From NCBI RefSeq assembly GCF_918320885.1, contig NZ_OU907312.1:1550465-1614464 (forward strand): a stretch of 64,000 bases of DNA. Reading direction: 5' to 3'. Below the pieces are notes generated by a model, which was given only the letters and a program-made list of their open reading frames with translations, was not told the DNA's origin and did no database searches. The stretch comes from an unidentified bacterial endosymbiont (GTDB taxonomy: Bacteria > Pseudomonadota > Gammaproteobacteria > Enterobacterales > G038960095). Shown here in pieces: positions 1 to 10,836 of the stretch (positions within the stretch are counted from its first letter, which is position 1; each line of letters starts with the position of its first letter). A program made the translations under genes and the position numbers.

Positions 1-466
1 GACCTAACCATACCAATAACTGAGTGGTAGCACTCTGAAAATGCTCCAACGTCGCTTCAATAATCCCCGCTGCCAATCCTCGCCAACCCGCATGGACTGC
101 AGCCACCTCATCCCCCGCTTTCGAGCACAGCAATAGTGGCAAACAGTCCGCAGTCAACACACTACAGACACAACCGGGGGTTCGGCTATAGGCGCCATCA
201 GCACGACGATCAGTCAGTGGCTGGCCATCCAGCACCACACAGCGGGTGCCATGCACCTGTGCTAATTCAATCCATTCGCCAGGCAGTTCAATGTGTTGCA
301 GGAGCCTTTGGCGATTCTCCCGCACCGCCGGCGGATCATCACCCACCGCGTGCGATAGATTAAAGCTGCTATAAGGCCCCTGACTCACCCCGCCCTGACG
401 AGTGGTGGTATAGGCCACCAGGTTGGCAGTAGCCGGCCAATCAGGTACTATCAATGGAATCACCAT
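1..466 (-). CDS. yfiH: YfiH/PgeF family protein, N-terminal part (cut by window edge)
   Basis: The minus strand reads from an ATG at 466 to the left edge without a stop, giving about 155 residues of an expected ~243. It begins MVIPLIVPDWP, close to the E. coli YfiH start. It carries family motifs QVHGTR, TADCLPLL and AAVHAGWRGL, which hold the metal-binding Cys and His residues. YfiH proteins have been described as laccase-like or purine nucleoside-active enzymes, and in E. coli as PgeF, which removes wrongly inserted serine from peptidoglycan precursors. The start overlaps the end of rluD by 7 nt, as expected for a translationally coupled rluD-yfiH operon. The C-terminus is not in this window. 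Confidence 0.93.
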   Translation of the reverse strand, partial: MVIPLIVPDWPATANLVAYTTTRQGGVSQGPYSSFNLSHAVGDDPPAVRENRQRLLQHIELPGEWIELAQVHGTRCVVLDGQPLTDRRADGAYSRTPGCVCSVLTADCLPLLLCSKAGDEVAAVHAGWRGLAAGIIEATLEHFQSATTQLLVWLG

Positions 467-1437
467 CGCTGTAGCGCCTCGAAATTTTGCGTGTCAGTGC
501 GTAAAACCTGCAGTAGCCTCAACATCTCTGCCGGTAGCGGCAGTTGCCACTGTAAGAGGAGGCCAGTGACAGGATGGGTTAACTGCAACCGAGTGGCGTG
601 CAGCGCTTGCCATTTGAAATCCTGTAAAATTTGCCGTAGATCGTCCGAGGCCCCTTTGGGGAGGCGGGCACGCCCTCCATAGAGGGGATCCCCCACGAGG
701 GGATGATTCAGAGAGGCCATATGCACTCGGATCTGGTGGGTCCGCCCGGTCTCTAGCTGTAGCTGTAGATGGGTATGGGCACGAAAACGCTCGAGGATTC
801 GATAGTGGGTAGTGGCTGGTTTCCCCAAAGGGTGAATCGCCATCTGGGTGCGATGCCGGGGGTGCCGTCCTATCGGTTGTGACACACTGCCCCCCCCGAT
901 CAGACTTCCTACTACAATCGATTGATACTCACGCGTCACCGTGCGCGCTTGTAACGCGGCGACTAACTGTGTCTGCGCCACCAATGTTTTGGCAACCACC
1001 ATCAAGCCACTGGTATCACGATCCAACCGATGAACAATACCCGCCCGTGGCACTAAAGCACACTCTGGAAAATGATAGAGCAAGCGATTTAGCAGCGTCC
1101 CTGCCGGGTTACCAGCACCGGGGTGGACCACCAGACCACGCGGTTTGTTGAGCACCACGATATGTTCATCTTGGTCAATAATCTCTAGTGGCAACGTTTC
1201 CACTTCCCAACGTCTCTCGGGCGCTACCTGTGCCTGTAGCGTGAGCTGTTCACCCCCCCAGAGCCGCGAGCGGGGTCGTTCAACCACCAGGCCATCTACT
1301 AAAAGCTGCCCTTGCAGAATCCACTCTTTAAGACGGGAGCGCGAATAATCGGGAAACAGGGTCGCTGCAATCTGATCTAAGCGCTGCCCAGCGAGGGCTA
1401 TGGGAACCACGGAGGCCCCTTCTATCGACTGGTTCAT
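460..1437 (-). CDS. rluD: 23S rRNA pseudouridine synthase D
   Basis: RluD makes the pseudouridines in helix 69 of 23S rRNA (E. coli positions 1911, 1915, 1917). The 325-residue product is almost the same length as E. coli RluD (326). An N-terminal S4-like RNA-binding domain (QRLDQ near residue 20, FPDYSRSRLKEWIL) is followed by the RluA-type catalytic domain with the signature HRLDRDTSGL, whose first Asp (about residue 139) is the nucleophile, and GRTHQIRVH. The gene is divergent from bamD across about 86 bp and overlaps yfiH downstream, the same order as in E. coli. The ATG at 1437 gives the right N-terminal length, so it was kept. Confidence 0.96.
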   Translation of the reverse strand: MNQSIEGASVVPIALAGQRLDQIAATLFPDYSRSRLKEWILQGQLLVDGLVVERPRSRLWGGEQLTLQAQVAPERRWEVETLPLEIIDQDEHIVVLNKPRGLVVHPGAGNPAGTLLNRLLYHFPECALVPRAGIVHRLDRDTSGLMVVAKTLVAQTQLVAALQARTVTREYQSIVVGSLIGGGSVSQPIGRHPRHRTQMAIHPLGKPATTHYRILERFRAHTHLQLQLETGRTHQIRVHMASLNHPLVGDPLYGGRARLPKGASDDLRQILQDFKWQALHATRLQLTHPVTGLLLQWQLPLPAEMLRLLQVLRTDTQNFEALQRW

Positions 1438-1523
1438 GAAGCAGTGTCGCTTAACCTTAGCTTTTATCGGGAAGAGTGTTTAGAATACCAGGACCCATTG
1501 TTGATGGTAACCCTAATGACGCT

Positions 1524-2273
1524 ATGCACAGACTAAAAAAATTGCTGGCACTCTGCAGCCTGACGCTATTGCTCAGCGGTTGTGCCTCCTCTTCTAAAGA
1601 GCTCCCTGATCAGCCTATTGCTGAGCTATACGCCAGCGCCCAGCAAAAATTACAACAACAGGACTTTCGAGGCGCCATCACGCAGCTAGAGGGCTTAGAT
1701 AATCGCTATCCTTACGGACCCTACGCCCAGCAAGTCCAACTGGACCTACTCTACGCTTACTACCAAGCTAGGGAATGGGCTCTGGCACAAACCATGAGCG
1801 AACGCTTTATGCGTTTAAATAGCACCCATCCTCAGATGGATTATGTCCTTTACATGCGCGGCCTGGTAGGCTTAGCGCTAGATGATAACCTACTGCAGCG
1901 TTTGTGTCGTATTGATCGCGCGGATCGTGATAATAGCAATACACAGCAAGCGTTCGAGGATTTTAAAACGCTAGTCATCCAATATCCCAGAAGCCCTTAT
2001 GCCGCCGCCGCCTGGCAGCGTTTAACCGCTTTAAAGCAGACGCTGGCACGTCATGAGTTGGCCGTGGCGACCTATTACCATCAACGAGAGGCCCCAGTGG
2101 CAGTCGCTAATCGGGTGGTACAAATGTTACAAGAGTTTCCAGACACCGTCGCTACCCGTCAAGCGCTGCCGCTGTTGCAGCAGGCTTACCAACAACTTCA
2201 ACGACCGGTGGCAGCCGCTCAGATTGAGCGACTGATTCGAGCTAATGCTGCTTCCAACCAAGCAGTGCGGTGA
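1524..2273 (+). CDS. bamD: Outer membrane assembly lipoprotein BamD
   Basis: BamD is the essential lipoprotein of the BAM complex that folds beta-barrel proteins into the outer membrane. The ATG at 1524 was chosen over a longer upstream frame because it places a normal lipoprotein signal peptide at the front: MHRLKKLLALCSLTLLLSGC, with the lipobox LSGC and a modified Cys at residue 20. The mature part is built of TPR repeats and keeps the stretches AQQKLQQQDFRGAITQLE, DNRYPYGPYAQQVQLDL and MDYVLYMRGL. The length is 249 residues against 245 in E. coli. It is followed after 3 nt by the pheA stub. In E. coli raiA lies between these two genes; it is missing here. Confidence 0.96.
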   Translation: MHRLKKLLALCSLTLLLSGCASSSKELPDQPIAELYASAQQKLQQQDFRGAITQLEGLDNRYPYGPYAQQVQLDLLYAYYQAREWALAQTMSERFMRLNSTHPQMDYVLYMRGLVGLALDDNLLQRLCRIDRADRDNSNTQQAFEDFKTLVIQYPRSPYAAAAWQRLTALKQTLARHELAVATYYHQREAPVAVANRVVQMLQEFPDTVATRQALPLLQQAYQQLQRPVAAAQIERLIRANAASNQAVR

Positions 2274-2276
2274 TAC

Positions 2277-2687
2277 TTGAACCACAACGTTATCACTGAT
2301 GAACCGGTAGCCCTACCAGGAGACACCAGCTCATTAGGGCTACTGCGTCAACAGATCACCACGGTCGATCAACAGCTGTTGATATTACTAGCGGAGCGCC
2401 AGCGCCTGGTCCTACAGGTTGGACAGTGCAAGTTGCAACAGCAGCTGCCGTTCTATGATCCCCAAAGAGAGCAACAGCTGCTACAAATTTTGCTGGCCTC
2501 CGGGCAGCAGCAACAGCTGGCCACAGAGTATATTACTCAGGTATTCCAAGTTATCTTTCGGCACGCACTCGTGCTGCAACAGCAGTTATCGATTGAGCCC
2601 ACTCTGGTGGACGACAATCAAGCCACCCGTGGCTTTCATGATCATAACCGGTGCAGCCCCCTGTCTTCGACTAAGCGCCCTGGTTAG
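2277..2687 (+). CDS. pheA: Chorismate mutase domain of PheA; dehydratase part lost
   Basis: The frame opens at a TTG 3 nt after bamD and encodes an AroQ-type chorismate mutase domain (residues ~20-105: LLRQQITTVDQQLLILLAER, KLQQQLPFYDPQRE, EYITQVFQVIF), the enzyme fold that turns chorismate into prephenate. Full PheA is about 386 residues with prephenate dehydratase and ACT domains. Here the frame stops at 136 residues and neither later domain is visible in any frame to 3037. The tail after residue ~105 matches nothing I recognise. Strand and position after bamD fit E. coli pheA; convergent tyrA also carries a chorismate mutase domain and is the alternative. The stub may still work as a lone mutase or be a pseudogene. 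Confidence 0.75.
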   Translation: MNHNVITDEPVALPGDTSSLGLLRQQITTVDQQLLILLAERQRLVLQVGQCKLQQQLPFYDPQREQQLLQILLASGQQQQLATEYITQVFQVIFRHALVLQQQLSIEPTLVDDNQATRGFHDHNRCSPLSSTKRPG

Positions 2688-3037
2688 GTGGAAAGGCTTA
2701 AGCATACCGTTACATTGGGGTTCGCTCGGTGACTCTCCTCGGCATTCTCGCTCGCATCATCTGCCCTTCCTGGTTTATACTAGCGGCAATGGCGTGAGAG
2801 ACCGGTGGTTGACCGCTGATTAAGCCTGATCGCCTTATCTCACGGAGCAAGACAAACCATAGTTATAAACATAAACGTTCGTCCGATGCGGTGACTTGGT
2901 AGGTCCATCCATAGTGTGGCTGTTGCCTAACCTATATCGTGGACAATCGGCTGATCAACAGGCCGTCACAACATGGCTTATCTAACGGACGGACGAGTCT
3001 CTCATGATCTGTTGGTTGAGTTCGATTGGAGTTCGCT
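2688..3037. other. Intergenic stretch between the pheA stub and dnaA
   Basis: About 350 bp with no recognisable gene. Neither rpmH nor rnpA, the usual enterobacterial neighbours upstream of dnaA, can be read on either strand. It probably holds decayed pheA sequence on the left and the dnaA promoter region on the right. A nine-base match with one mismatch to the DnaA box (TTATAAACA, 2863-2871) is the only regulatory hint and is weak. Confidence 0.5.
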
Positions 3038-4396
3038 GTGTCACTTCCGCTTTGGCAACACTGTCTTACCCGACTGCAAGAAGAGCTGCCAACTACTGAA
3101 TTTAGTATGTGGATCCGGCCCTTACAGGCGGGGCTTCAAGATAATACGTTAGTATTGTATGCGCCCAATCGATTCGTTTTGGATTGGGTTCGAGAAAAAT
3201 ATTTAAATAACATTAACCGTCTCCTCGACGACTTTTGTGGCGACCAAAAGCTTCAATTGCACTTTGCAATCGGACATAACTCACCGCAACCTGCCGCTAA
3301 AAGCGTTGCCCATCCAGTGGAGCCCGTGGCCTCCCCGTTACGCAGCGCTAAAACAGTACAACCCGGACAGCTATACCGTTCTAATGTGAATACTAAACAC
3401 ACCTTCGACAATTTTGTTGAAGGAAAATCCAACCAACTAGCACGGGCGGCTGCACGCCAGGTGGCCGATAATCCTGGGGGAGCCTACAATCCGCTGTTTT
3501 TGTATGGCGGCACGGGTTTGGGGAAAACGCACCTGCTGCACGCGGTAGCCAACGGTATCAGTTCCCGTAAAATCCAGGCTAAGGTGGTCTATATGCATTC
3601 GGAACGCTTTGTCCAAGATATGGTGAAGGCGCTGCAGAATAATGCCATTGAAGAGTTCAAGCGTTATTACCGTAGCGTCGATGCCCTGCTCATTGATGAT
3701 ATTCAATTTTTTGCAAATAAAGAGCGCTCACAAGAGGAGTTTTTTCATACCTTTAATGCGCTATTAGAAGGTAATCAACAGATCATCCTGACCTCTGATC
3801 GCTATCCTAAAGAGATTAAAGGAGTAGAAGATCGCTTGAAATCACGCTTTGGCTGGGGCTTAACGGTGGCCATTGAGCCACCAGAGCTGGAAACCCGGGT
3901 GGCTATTTTGATGCGTAAAGCGGATGAAAATGGGTTCTACCTCCCCGATGAGGTAGCCTTTTTTATCGCAAAACGACTACGATCTAATGTGCGCGAATTG
4001 GAAGGGGCGCTCAATCGCGTGATTGCCAATGCTAACTTCACCGGCCGGCCGATTACTATCGATTTTGTCAGAGAAGCCCTGCGTGATCTCTTAGCACTAC
4101 AAGATAAACTGGTGACCATCGATAATATTCAAAAAACCGTTGCAGAATACTATAAAGTTAAAATGGCTGATCTGCTCTCTAAGCGTCGTTCCCGCTCGGT
4201 GGCACGGCCTCGGCAGATGGCCATGGCACTCGCCAAAGAGCTGACCAACCATAGCCTGCCTGAAATCGGTGATGCCTTCGGTGGGCGTGACCACACTACG
4301 GTGCTGCATGCCTGTCGGAAAATTGAGCAGCTGCGTGAAGATACCCATGATATTAAAGAGGATTATTCTAATTTAATCCGCACATTGTCCTCCTAA
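3038..4396 (+). CDS. dnaA: Chromosomal replication initiator DnaA
   Basis: DnaA is the AAA+ protein that opens oriC and loads the replicative helicase. The start was set at GTG 3038, not the TTG at 3026: it follows GGAG by about 6 nt, and the protein then begins [10 protein letters not shown] as E. coli DnaA does, which also uses GTG. Visible parts are the N-terminal DnaB-interaction domain ([10 protein letters not shown]), a short variable linker, the Walker [11 protein letters not shown] (residues ~157-166), Walker [11 protein letters not shown], and the C-terminal DNA-binding domain with the signature [15 protein letters not shown]. At 452 residues it is slightly shorter than in E. coli (467), the difference lying in the linker. 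It leads dnaN, recF and gyrB. Confidence 0.98.
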   Translation: MSLPLWQHCLTRLQEELPTTEFSMWIRPLQAGLQDNTLVLYAPNRFVLDWVREKYLNNINRLLDDFCGDQKLQLHFAIGHNSPQPAAKSVAHPVEPVASPLRSAKTVQPGQLYRSNVNTKHTFDNFVEGKSNQLARAAARQVADNPGGAYNPLFLYGGTGLGKTHLLHAVANGISSRKIQAKVVYMHSERFVQDMVKALQNNAIEEFKRYYRSVDALLIDDIQFFANKERSQEEFFHTFNALLEGNQQIILTSDRYPKEIKGVEDRLKSRFGWGLTVAIEPPELETRVAILMRKADENGFYLPDEVAFFIAKRLRSNVRELEGALNRVIANANFTGRPITIDFVREALRDLLALQDKLVTIDNIQKTVAEYYKVKMADLLSKRRSRSVARPRQMAMALAKELTNHSLPEIGDAFGGRDHTTVLHACRKIEQLREDTHDIKEDYSNLIRTLSS

Positions 4397-4418
4397 TCAC
4401 CGGTTCCTGGCGCTCTCT

Positions 4419-5519
4419 ATGAAATTTACTCTGATCCGTGAAACCCTCCTCAAACCACTACAGCAAGTCACCAGTGCCCTCAGTAGCCGACCGCTACAAC
4501 CGATTTTGCATCACCTATTGCTACAGATCAACGAGGCCGTTTTGTCACTAACCGGCACTGATCTTGAAGTTGAGATGGTCGCCCAACTCCCGCTAACGGG
4601 CGACTACCAGAGTGGCAGCATTACCGTCCCAGCCCGTAAATTTTTAGAGATCTGTCGAGGACTACCTGAGGCCGCAAGCTTAACCGTGACCCTGGTTAAA
4701 AACCAAGTGATTCTACAATCAGGACGCAGCCGTTTCGTACTCTCTACCCTCCCGGCTGATCACTTTCCTAACCTCGAGAGTTGGCACGGTCAAGTGACCT
4801 TCTCACTGCCACAGGCCACCTTAAAACGACTCATCGACCGTACACAATTCTCCATGGCCCATCAAGATGTACGCTATCACTTGAATGGCATGCTGTTTGA
4901 GACAGCACCGCAACTGCTACGAACGGTAGCCACTGATGGCCATCGCCTGGCAATCTGTAACCACGTCCTCTCAGAGAGTGTGCCAGTACAAGCGGCTATT
5001 GTGCCTCGTAAGGGTGTACTAGAGTTGTCCAGGTTGCTCGATGGTGGCGAGGCCCCTGTACAGCTCCAGTTTGGACGGAATAATCTCCGTGCTACCCTGA
5101 ATAACACCATTTTTACCGCCAAACTGCTGGATGGCCGCTTCCCGAACTACCGTTTGGTACTGCCTCAACAGGCTGATAAAATCCTCGAGGCCGATGGCCA
5201 TGAACTGCGTCAAGCTTTAATTCGTGCCGCTATTTTATCGAATGAGAAGGGCCGGGGCGTACGGCTGTTCCTAACTGCAGGAGAGCTTAAGATCACGGCG
5301 AATAATCCTGAACAGGAAGAGGCTGAAGAGCTGCTAGCGGTTGATTACCAACAAGCGCCTCTAGAGATTGGGATTAATGTCAGTTACCTATTAGATATCC
5401 TTAATGCACTAAAATGCGAGCGGGTACGTTTGTGCTTAACCGATGGGGTCTCTGGCATTGCCATTGAAGATTGCGCCCATCAAGAGGCCTCCTATGTGGT
5501 GATGCCACTGCGTCTCTAA
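4419..5519 (+). CDS. dnaN: DNA polymerase III beta sliding clamp
   Basis: DnaN forms the ring-shaped dimer that tethers DNA polymerase III to DNA. At 366 residues it has exactly the E. coli length and keeps the three-domain clamp pattern: ARKFLEICRGLPE, FSMAHQDVRYHLNGMLFET, TVATDGHRLA, ILSNEKGRGVRLF, ITANNPEQEEAEE, and the C-terminal YVVMPLRL that lines the partner-binding pocket. It starts 22 nt after dnaA and its TAA overlaps the recF ATG (TAATG), indicating translational coupling inside the dnaA-dnaN-recF-gyrB operon. Confidence 0.98.
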   Translation: MKFTLIRETLLKPLQQVTSALSSRPLQPILHHLLLQINEAVLSLTGTDLEVEMVAQLPLTGDYQSGSITVPARKFLEICRGLPEAASLTVTLVKNQVILQSGRSRFVLSTLPADHFPNLESWHGQVTFSLPQATLKRLIDRTQFSMAHQDVRYHLNGMLFETAPQLLRTVATDGHRLAICNHVLSESVPVQAAIVPRKGVLELSRLLDGGEAPVQLQFGRNNLRATLNNTIFTAKLLDGRFPNYRLVLPQQADKILEADGHELRQALIRAAILSNEKGRGVRLFLTAGELKITANNPEQEEAEELLAVDYQQAPLEIGINVSYLLDILNALKCERVRLCLTDGVSGIAIEDCAHQEASYVVMPLRL

Positions 5520-6598
5520 TGGCTCTGAACCGCTTGCTAATCACGCATTGTCGTAACATTGCTTCGGCTGATTTAAGCTTAAGCCCTCGTTTCAATGGAC
5601 TATTGGGTGCTAATGGAAGCGGTAAAACCAGCATACTCGAAGCCATTTATATGCTGGGACATGGACGAAGTTTTCGCCAACCATTGGCCGCTCAGGTGAT
5701 ACACTATGGAGAATCCGCTCTAGTCATCCATGGGGCGCTTCAGCAGGCCACCAAGCTTCGACAGATTGGGATCCGGAAAACACGTCAAGGCACTACACAA
5801 GTTCGTATTGAGGGAGTTGATGGCCATAAGATCGCTGAACTAGCGCAACTATTGCCAATCCAACTGTTAACGCCAGAGAGTCTCTTACTGCTGAACGGCG
5901 CCCCTAAATTCCGCTGTGCTTTTATAGATTGGGGCTGTTTTCATCAGCAACCCGCTTTTTTAACCGTTTGGAATCAGGTACGACGATTATTGCAACAGCG
6001 TAATGCCCTACTCAAGGATGCCCGCCATTACTCAGCCCTGCAAGGGTGGGATCAAGCCTTAGTCCCCTTGTCAGAGCAGCTCAGCCACTGGCGTGCCGAG
6101 TACTGTGCTGGATTACTCAACCACCTGACGGCAACCTGGACACAATTACTACCTGAGTACCAATTTACCTGCAATTTTCAGCGCGGCTGGGATCCACAGC
6201 GGGACTACCAGCCACTATTAGCTCAACAGTTCCCACGGGATCGTGCTGCCACCTACACCCTGCTAGGGCCTCATCGGGCTGATCTCCACATCCGTACCAA
6301 TGGCCAGCCAGCGGCAACCTGCTTATCCCGTGGAGAGTTAAAGCTGCTGCTCTACGGGCTACGCTTAGCCCAGGGAGCCTTTTTTAACCAACACACCGGC
6401 CGTGACTGTACCTACTTATTAGACGATTTTCCCGCCGAATTAGATCATCGTCGACGTCAGTTACTCATTCATTGTCTTAAACAAATCGACTGCCAGCTCT
6501 TTGCCAGTGCACTTGATCAGCAACAGATCGCTGATTTAATAGATGAAAAAGGCAAACTGTTCTCGATAGAACATGGCACAATAAACACATCAGACTAG
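5519..6598 (+). CDS. recF: DNA replication and repair protein RecF
   Basis: RecF is an SMC-like ATPase that helps load RecA at single-strand gaps (RecFOR pathway). The start is the ATG at 5519 that overlaps the dnaN stop, giving MALNRLLITHCRNI; a longer in-frame extension into dnaN adds 16 residues absent from the family. Walker A is GANGSGKTSILEAIY near residue 30, the ABC signature-like stretch is LSRGELKLLLYGLRLAQG, and Walker B is YLLDDFPAELD. The length is 359 residues (E. coli 357). Retention of recF is notable because reduced symbiont genomes often lose it. Confidence 0.96.
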   Translation: MALNRLLITHCRNIASADLSLSPRFNGLLGANGSGKTSILEAIYMLGHGRSFRQPLAAQVIHYGESALVIHGALQQATKLRQIGIRKTRQGTTQVRIEGVDGHKIAELAQLLPIQLLTPESLLLLNGAPKFRCAFIDWGCFHQQPAFLTVWNQVRRLLQQRNALLKDARHYSALQGWDQALVPLSEQLSHWRAEYCAGLLNHLTATWTQLLPEYQFTCNFQRGWDPQRDYQPLLAQQFPRDRAATYTLLGPHRADLHIRTNGQPAATCLSRGELKLLLYGLRLAQGAFFNQHTGRDCTYLLDDFPAELDHRRRQLLIHCLKQIDCQLFASALDQQQIADLIDEKGKLFSIEHGTINTSD

Positions 6599-6604
6599 TA
6601 ATAA

Positions 6605-9025
<2,421 letters not shown>

Positions 9026-9059
9026 CGTTTGTCGTGTCAGGCGACGCCGGAGGAAATGA

Positions 9060-9313
9060 ATGAGCTTTGCGGAAGTTCTCAGGGATAGGAATTCAAAGAA
9101 AATCAAGCAGCCTATATCGTTTGGCTTCGATGTGTCCATCCATTCGGGGGAAGATCAACCTATGTTCACTATCCGGTAGTGGCAAAACCTTTTGTTGAGA
9201 TGCCTGTGGCCTTGAAGCAGGCTTCAAAGATTTCTCCTATTTTAAAAACAGATGGTGAGCAATCGTCTGGAGGTGATCATCCTGATAAGGCCAAGACTTC
9301 TCCTTTTTTGTGA
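9060..9313 (+). pseudogene. Short broken reading frame of unknown origin
   Basis: A good ribosome-binding site GGAGG stands before an ATG at 9060. The frame runs 39 codons (MSFAEVLRDRNSKKIKQPIS...) to a TAG at 9177-9179. Another frame is open across that point and continues to a TGA at 9311-9313, with a Lys/Pro/Ser-rich product ending DKAKTSPFL. A single frameshift near 9160-9175 would join them into one protein of about 84 residues. I do not recognise it. It may be a remnant of a small gene lying between gyrB and the toxin-antitoxin pair. Confidence 0.3.
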
Positions 9314-9342
9314 GAGTTGAGAAAATTCTTAAAATGTTTTAA

Positions 9343-9366
9343 TATACGTTATACGTATAACGTATA
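9343..9366. promoter_or_regulatory. Perfect 24-bp palindrome, likely toxin-antitoxin operator
   Basis: The 24 bases at 9343-9366 equal their own reverse complement, built around repeated TATACGT/ACGTATA elements. The palindrome ends 12 bp before the antitoxin ATG, and a TATAAT hexamer (9373-9378) directly abuts that ATG. Ribbon-helix-helix antitoxins usually bind such palindromes to repress their own operon, so this is probably the autoregulatory operator. Confidence 0.7.
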
Positions 9367-9378
9367 AATGGGTATAAT

Positions 9379-9609
9379 ATGCACAAGAGAATGACAATCA
9401 CACTGGATGAAGTGGTGTATGAAGGACTATATCGGACGGTTGGTAAGAGGCGAATGAGCCAATTCATTGAGGATTTAGTGAGGCCGCATGTGGTGGATAC
9501 CTCGCTTGAGGAGGCTTATCAAGCGATGGCTGCCGATAAAGTGCGCGAAACTGAAGCAATGAAGTGGTGCAACGCTCTTTCCGGAGACCTGGCTGATGCA
9601 ACGCGGTGA
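9379..9609 (+). CDS. Ribbon-helix-helix antitoxin of a MazF-type pair
   Basis: A 76-residue protein whose first ~45 residues (MTITLDEVVYEGLYRTVGKR, then SQFIEDLVRPHV) have the beta-strand/helix/helix pattern of CopG-like ribbon-helix-helix DNA-binding proteins. The Ala/Glu-rich tail would be the flexible toxin-binding part. It overlaps the toxin gene by 14 nt, the standard antitoxin-first arrangement. The start is uncertain: ATG 9379 matches the MHKRxTITLD opening that I recall for relatives, but a TATAAT box touches it, so the in-frame ATG at 9391 is an alternative. The palindrome just upstream is probably its own binding site. Confidence 0.8.
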   Translation: MHKRMTITLDEVVYEGLYRTVGKRRMSQFIEDLVRPHVVDTSLEEAYQAMAADKVRETEAMKWCNALSGDLADATR

Positions 9610-9922
9610 AGTATGGTGGGTTGAATTTGATCCAACTATTGGGAGTGAGATTTGCAAGAGGCGTCCTGCCGTGATTGTGAGCAATGATGCTGCTAACCGG
9701 AATCTAGCGCGTGTAGTCGTCGTGCCGGTGACTGGCAATACAGGGAGAGAGTATCCAGGTGAAGCTATTGTGACGGTAGGCGGGCAGAGTAGCAAAGCGA
9801 TGGCCGATCAAATCATGGCGGCTGATAAGTTGCGACTCAAAAAACAGCTTGGAAAACTATCTAAATCCGACATGCTGGCGGTTGAGGATGCGATCAAGGT
9901 TCATTTGGCGTTACCACGGTAG
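9596..9922 (+). CDS. MazF/PemK family mRNA-interferase toxin
   Basis: The 108-residue product begins MQRGEVWWVEFDPTIGSEI and contains RRPAVIVSND and VVVVPVTGN, the conserved blocks of the MazF/PemK toxin fold. Members are sequence-specific endoribonucleases blocked by the antitoxin. Length and motifs are complete, so it may be active. Its start lies inside the end of the antitoxin gene (14-nt overlap), coupling their translation. The pair stands alone between gyrB and a long intergenic stretch and shows no linked transposase, but such modules are commonly acquired horizontally. Confidence 0.9.
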   Translation: MQRGEVWWVEFDPTIGSEICKRRPAVIVSNDAANRNLARVVVVPVTGNTGREYPGEAIVTVGGQSSKAMADQIMAADKLRLKKQLGKLSKSDMLAVEDAIKVHLALPR

Positions 9923-10562
9923 GCCCAGTAGGGCGAAACCACGACCTGAGGACATTTCGCCGCCACTGAGTATCTCTAAGCCTCTGAGTGATGGTTTTCC
10001 CTATTCTTGAAAACGGTGTTTTATAGGGAGATTGGTTTGCTGTTATGGAGCTATAGCGCCTTTAGAGCTCTGTTAGTAGCCTGGGAGCAGGCCCAACGCT
10101 ACCTAGGCCCATCCAAGTTCACCGTGTGTGCTTTTAGGGCGCAGTTTCCTGAATGGTTGCCGCTCTAGATATAGCTGAACCTATGAATTTTGATTGCGAA
10201 AGATCTTCTGTTGAAGCAGTGGTTCCTAAGGTTAATAGGGGTATCAGCACGCTTAGTGCTGCTCCTATTTAAATTATTCTGCTCTACCTGGTTCCCTCAG
10301 GCGTCTGGGGTAACATACTTGATACAAATCTTATTGTGGTTTTCCAGATAATTTTCCTCTTCCACCTATGTTTAGGTTAACAACTGGTTAATTTTTTATG
10401 AATAGAGTCAATGAATAACTTTTAAATGCTATTCAGAACGGCCCTATAGAGATTGTCGGTCGCTTAATAGAGCTACTCTCCCCCTAAGCTCGGATAGCTA
10501 AGAGCGCTTCTTGATGAATGATCCTTGGCTGGGCATATTTCTGCGGATTGAATCAGAGATAT
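9923..10562. other. Intergenic stretch without a recognisable gene
   Basis: About 640 bp between the MazF toxin and the nhaC promoter. All frames are short and none resembles a known protein. The only local structure is a 6-bp hairpin, CAGCAC (10245-10250) pairing with GTGCTG (10256-10261), not followed by a T-run. This is probably decayed coding sequence. Confidence 0.5.
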
Positions 10563-10591
10563 TTCAACTTTTTCGGCGTCTGTGCTATAGT
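10563..10591 (+). promoter_or_regulatory. Candidate sigma-70 promoter for nhaC
   Basis: TTCAAC (10563-10568) and TATAGT (10586-10591) are separated by 17 bp. The -10 differs from TATAAT at one base. Transcription would begin about 240 nt before the nhaC ATG and produce a long structured leader. Confidence 0.45.
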
Positions 10592-10836
10592 TTGTCACAC
10601 TTTATGTCACTGTGTAGTGCTGAAAGTCCTCAAGCATTTGAAAAAAGTGCTATCTGATTCGTGGACGGAATTTGGTAGACTTTAGCACTCGACACTGACT
10701 CCAGTGTGACTCGCCTCACACTAACGTTGGCCTTAGCGCGCCGTGCCATGCTAATAACCATTACTGATAAACCGCTAAAAACATCACCACTCTAGCACCT
10801 ATCTTTGCAGGATAGGCTAGAGCGCCTAGGGATACT
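10592..10836 (+). promoter_or_regulatory. Structured 5' leader of nhaC
   Basis: Three stems can be drawn in about 245 nt before nhaC. Stem 1 pairs AGTGCTA (10646-10652) with TAGCACT (10683-10689). Stem 2 pairs AGTGTGA (10703-10709) with TCACACT (10716-10722). Stem 3 (10790-10822) pairs CTCTAG with CTAGAG and CCTATC with GATAGG, with a 2-nt bulge, and ends about 14 nt before the ATG. A structured leader before an ion transporter could be a cis-regulatory RNA, but I cannot match it to a known riboswitch class. Confidence 0.4.

Noticed and set aside
879-1151. Plus-strand frames inside rluD, and similar long frames opposite dnaA, gyrB, secD, tsf and pdxA
   Set aside because: They are antisense or out-of-frame shadows of well-supported genes, with no motifs of their own.
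2863-2871. Near-match to a DnaA box upstream of dnaA, possible oriC
   Set aside because: Only one nine-base near-match is present, with no cluster of boxes, no AT-rich 13-mers and no GATC array. It is not enough for an origin.
2878-2997. TTCGTCCG and CGGACGGACGA inverted pair before dnaA
   Set aside because: The arms are over 100 bp apart and short; no credible function can be assigned.
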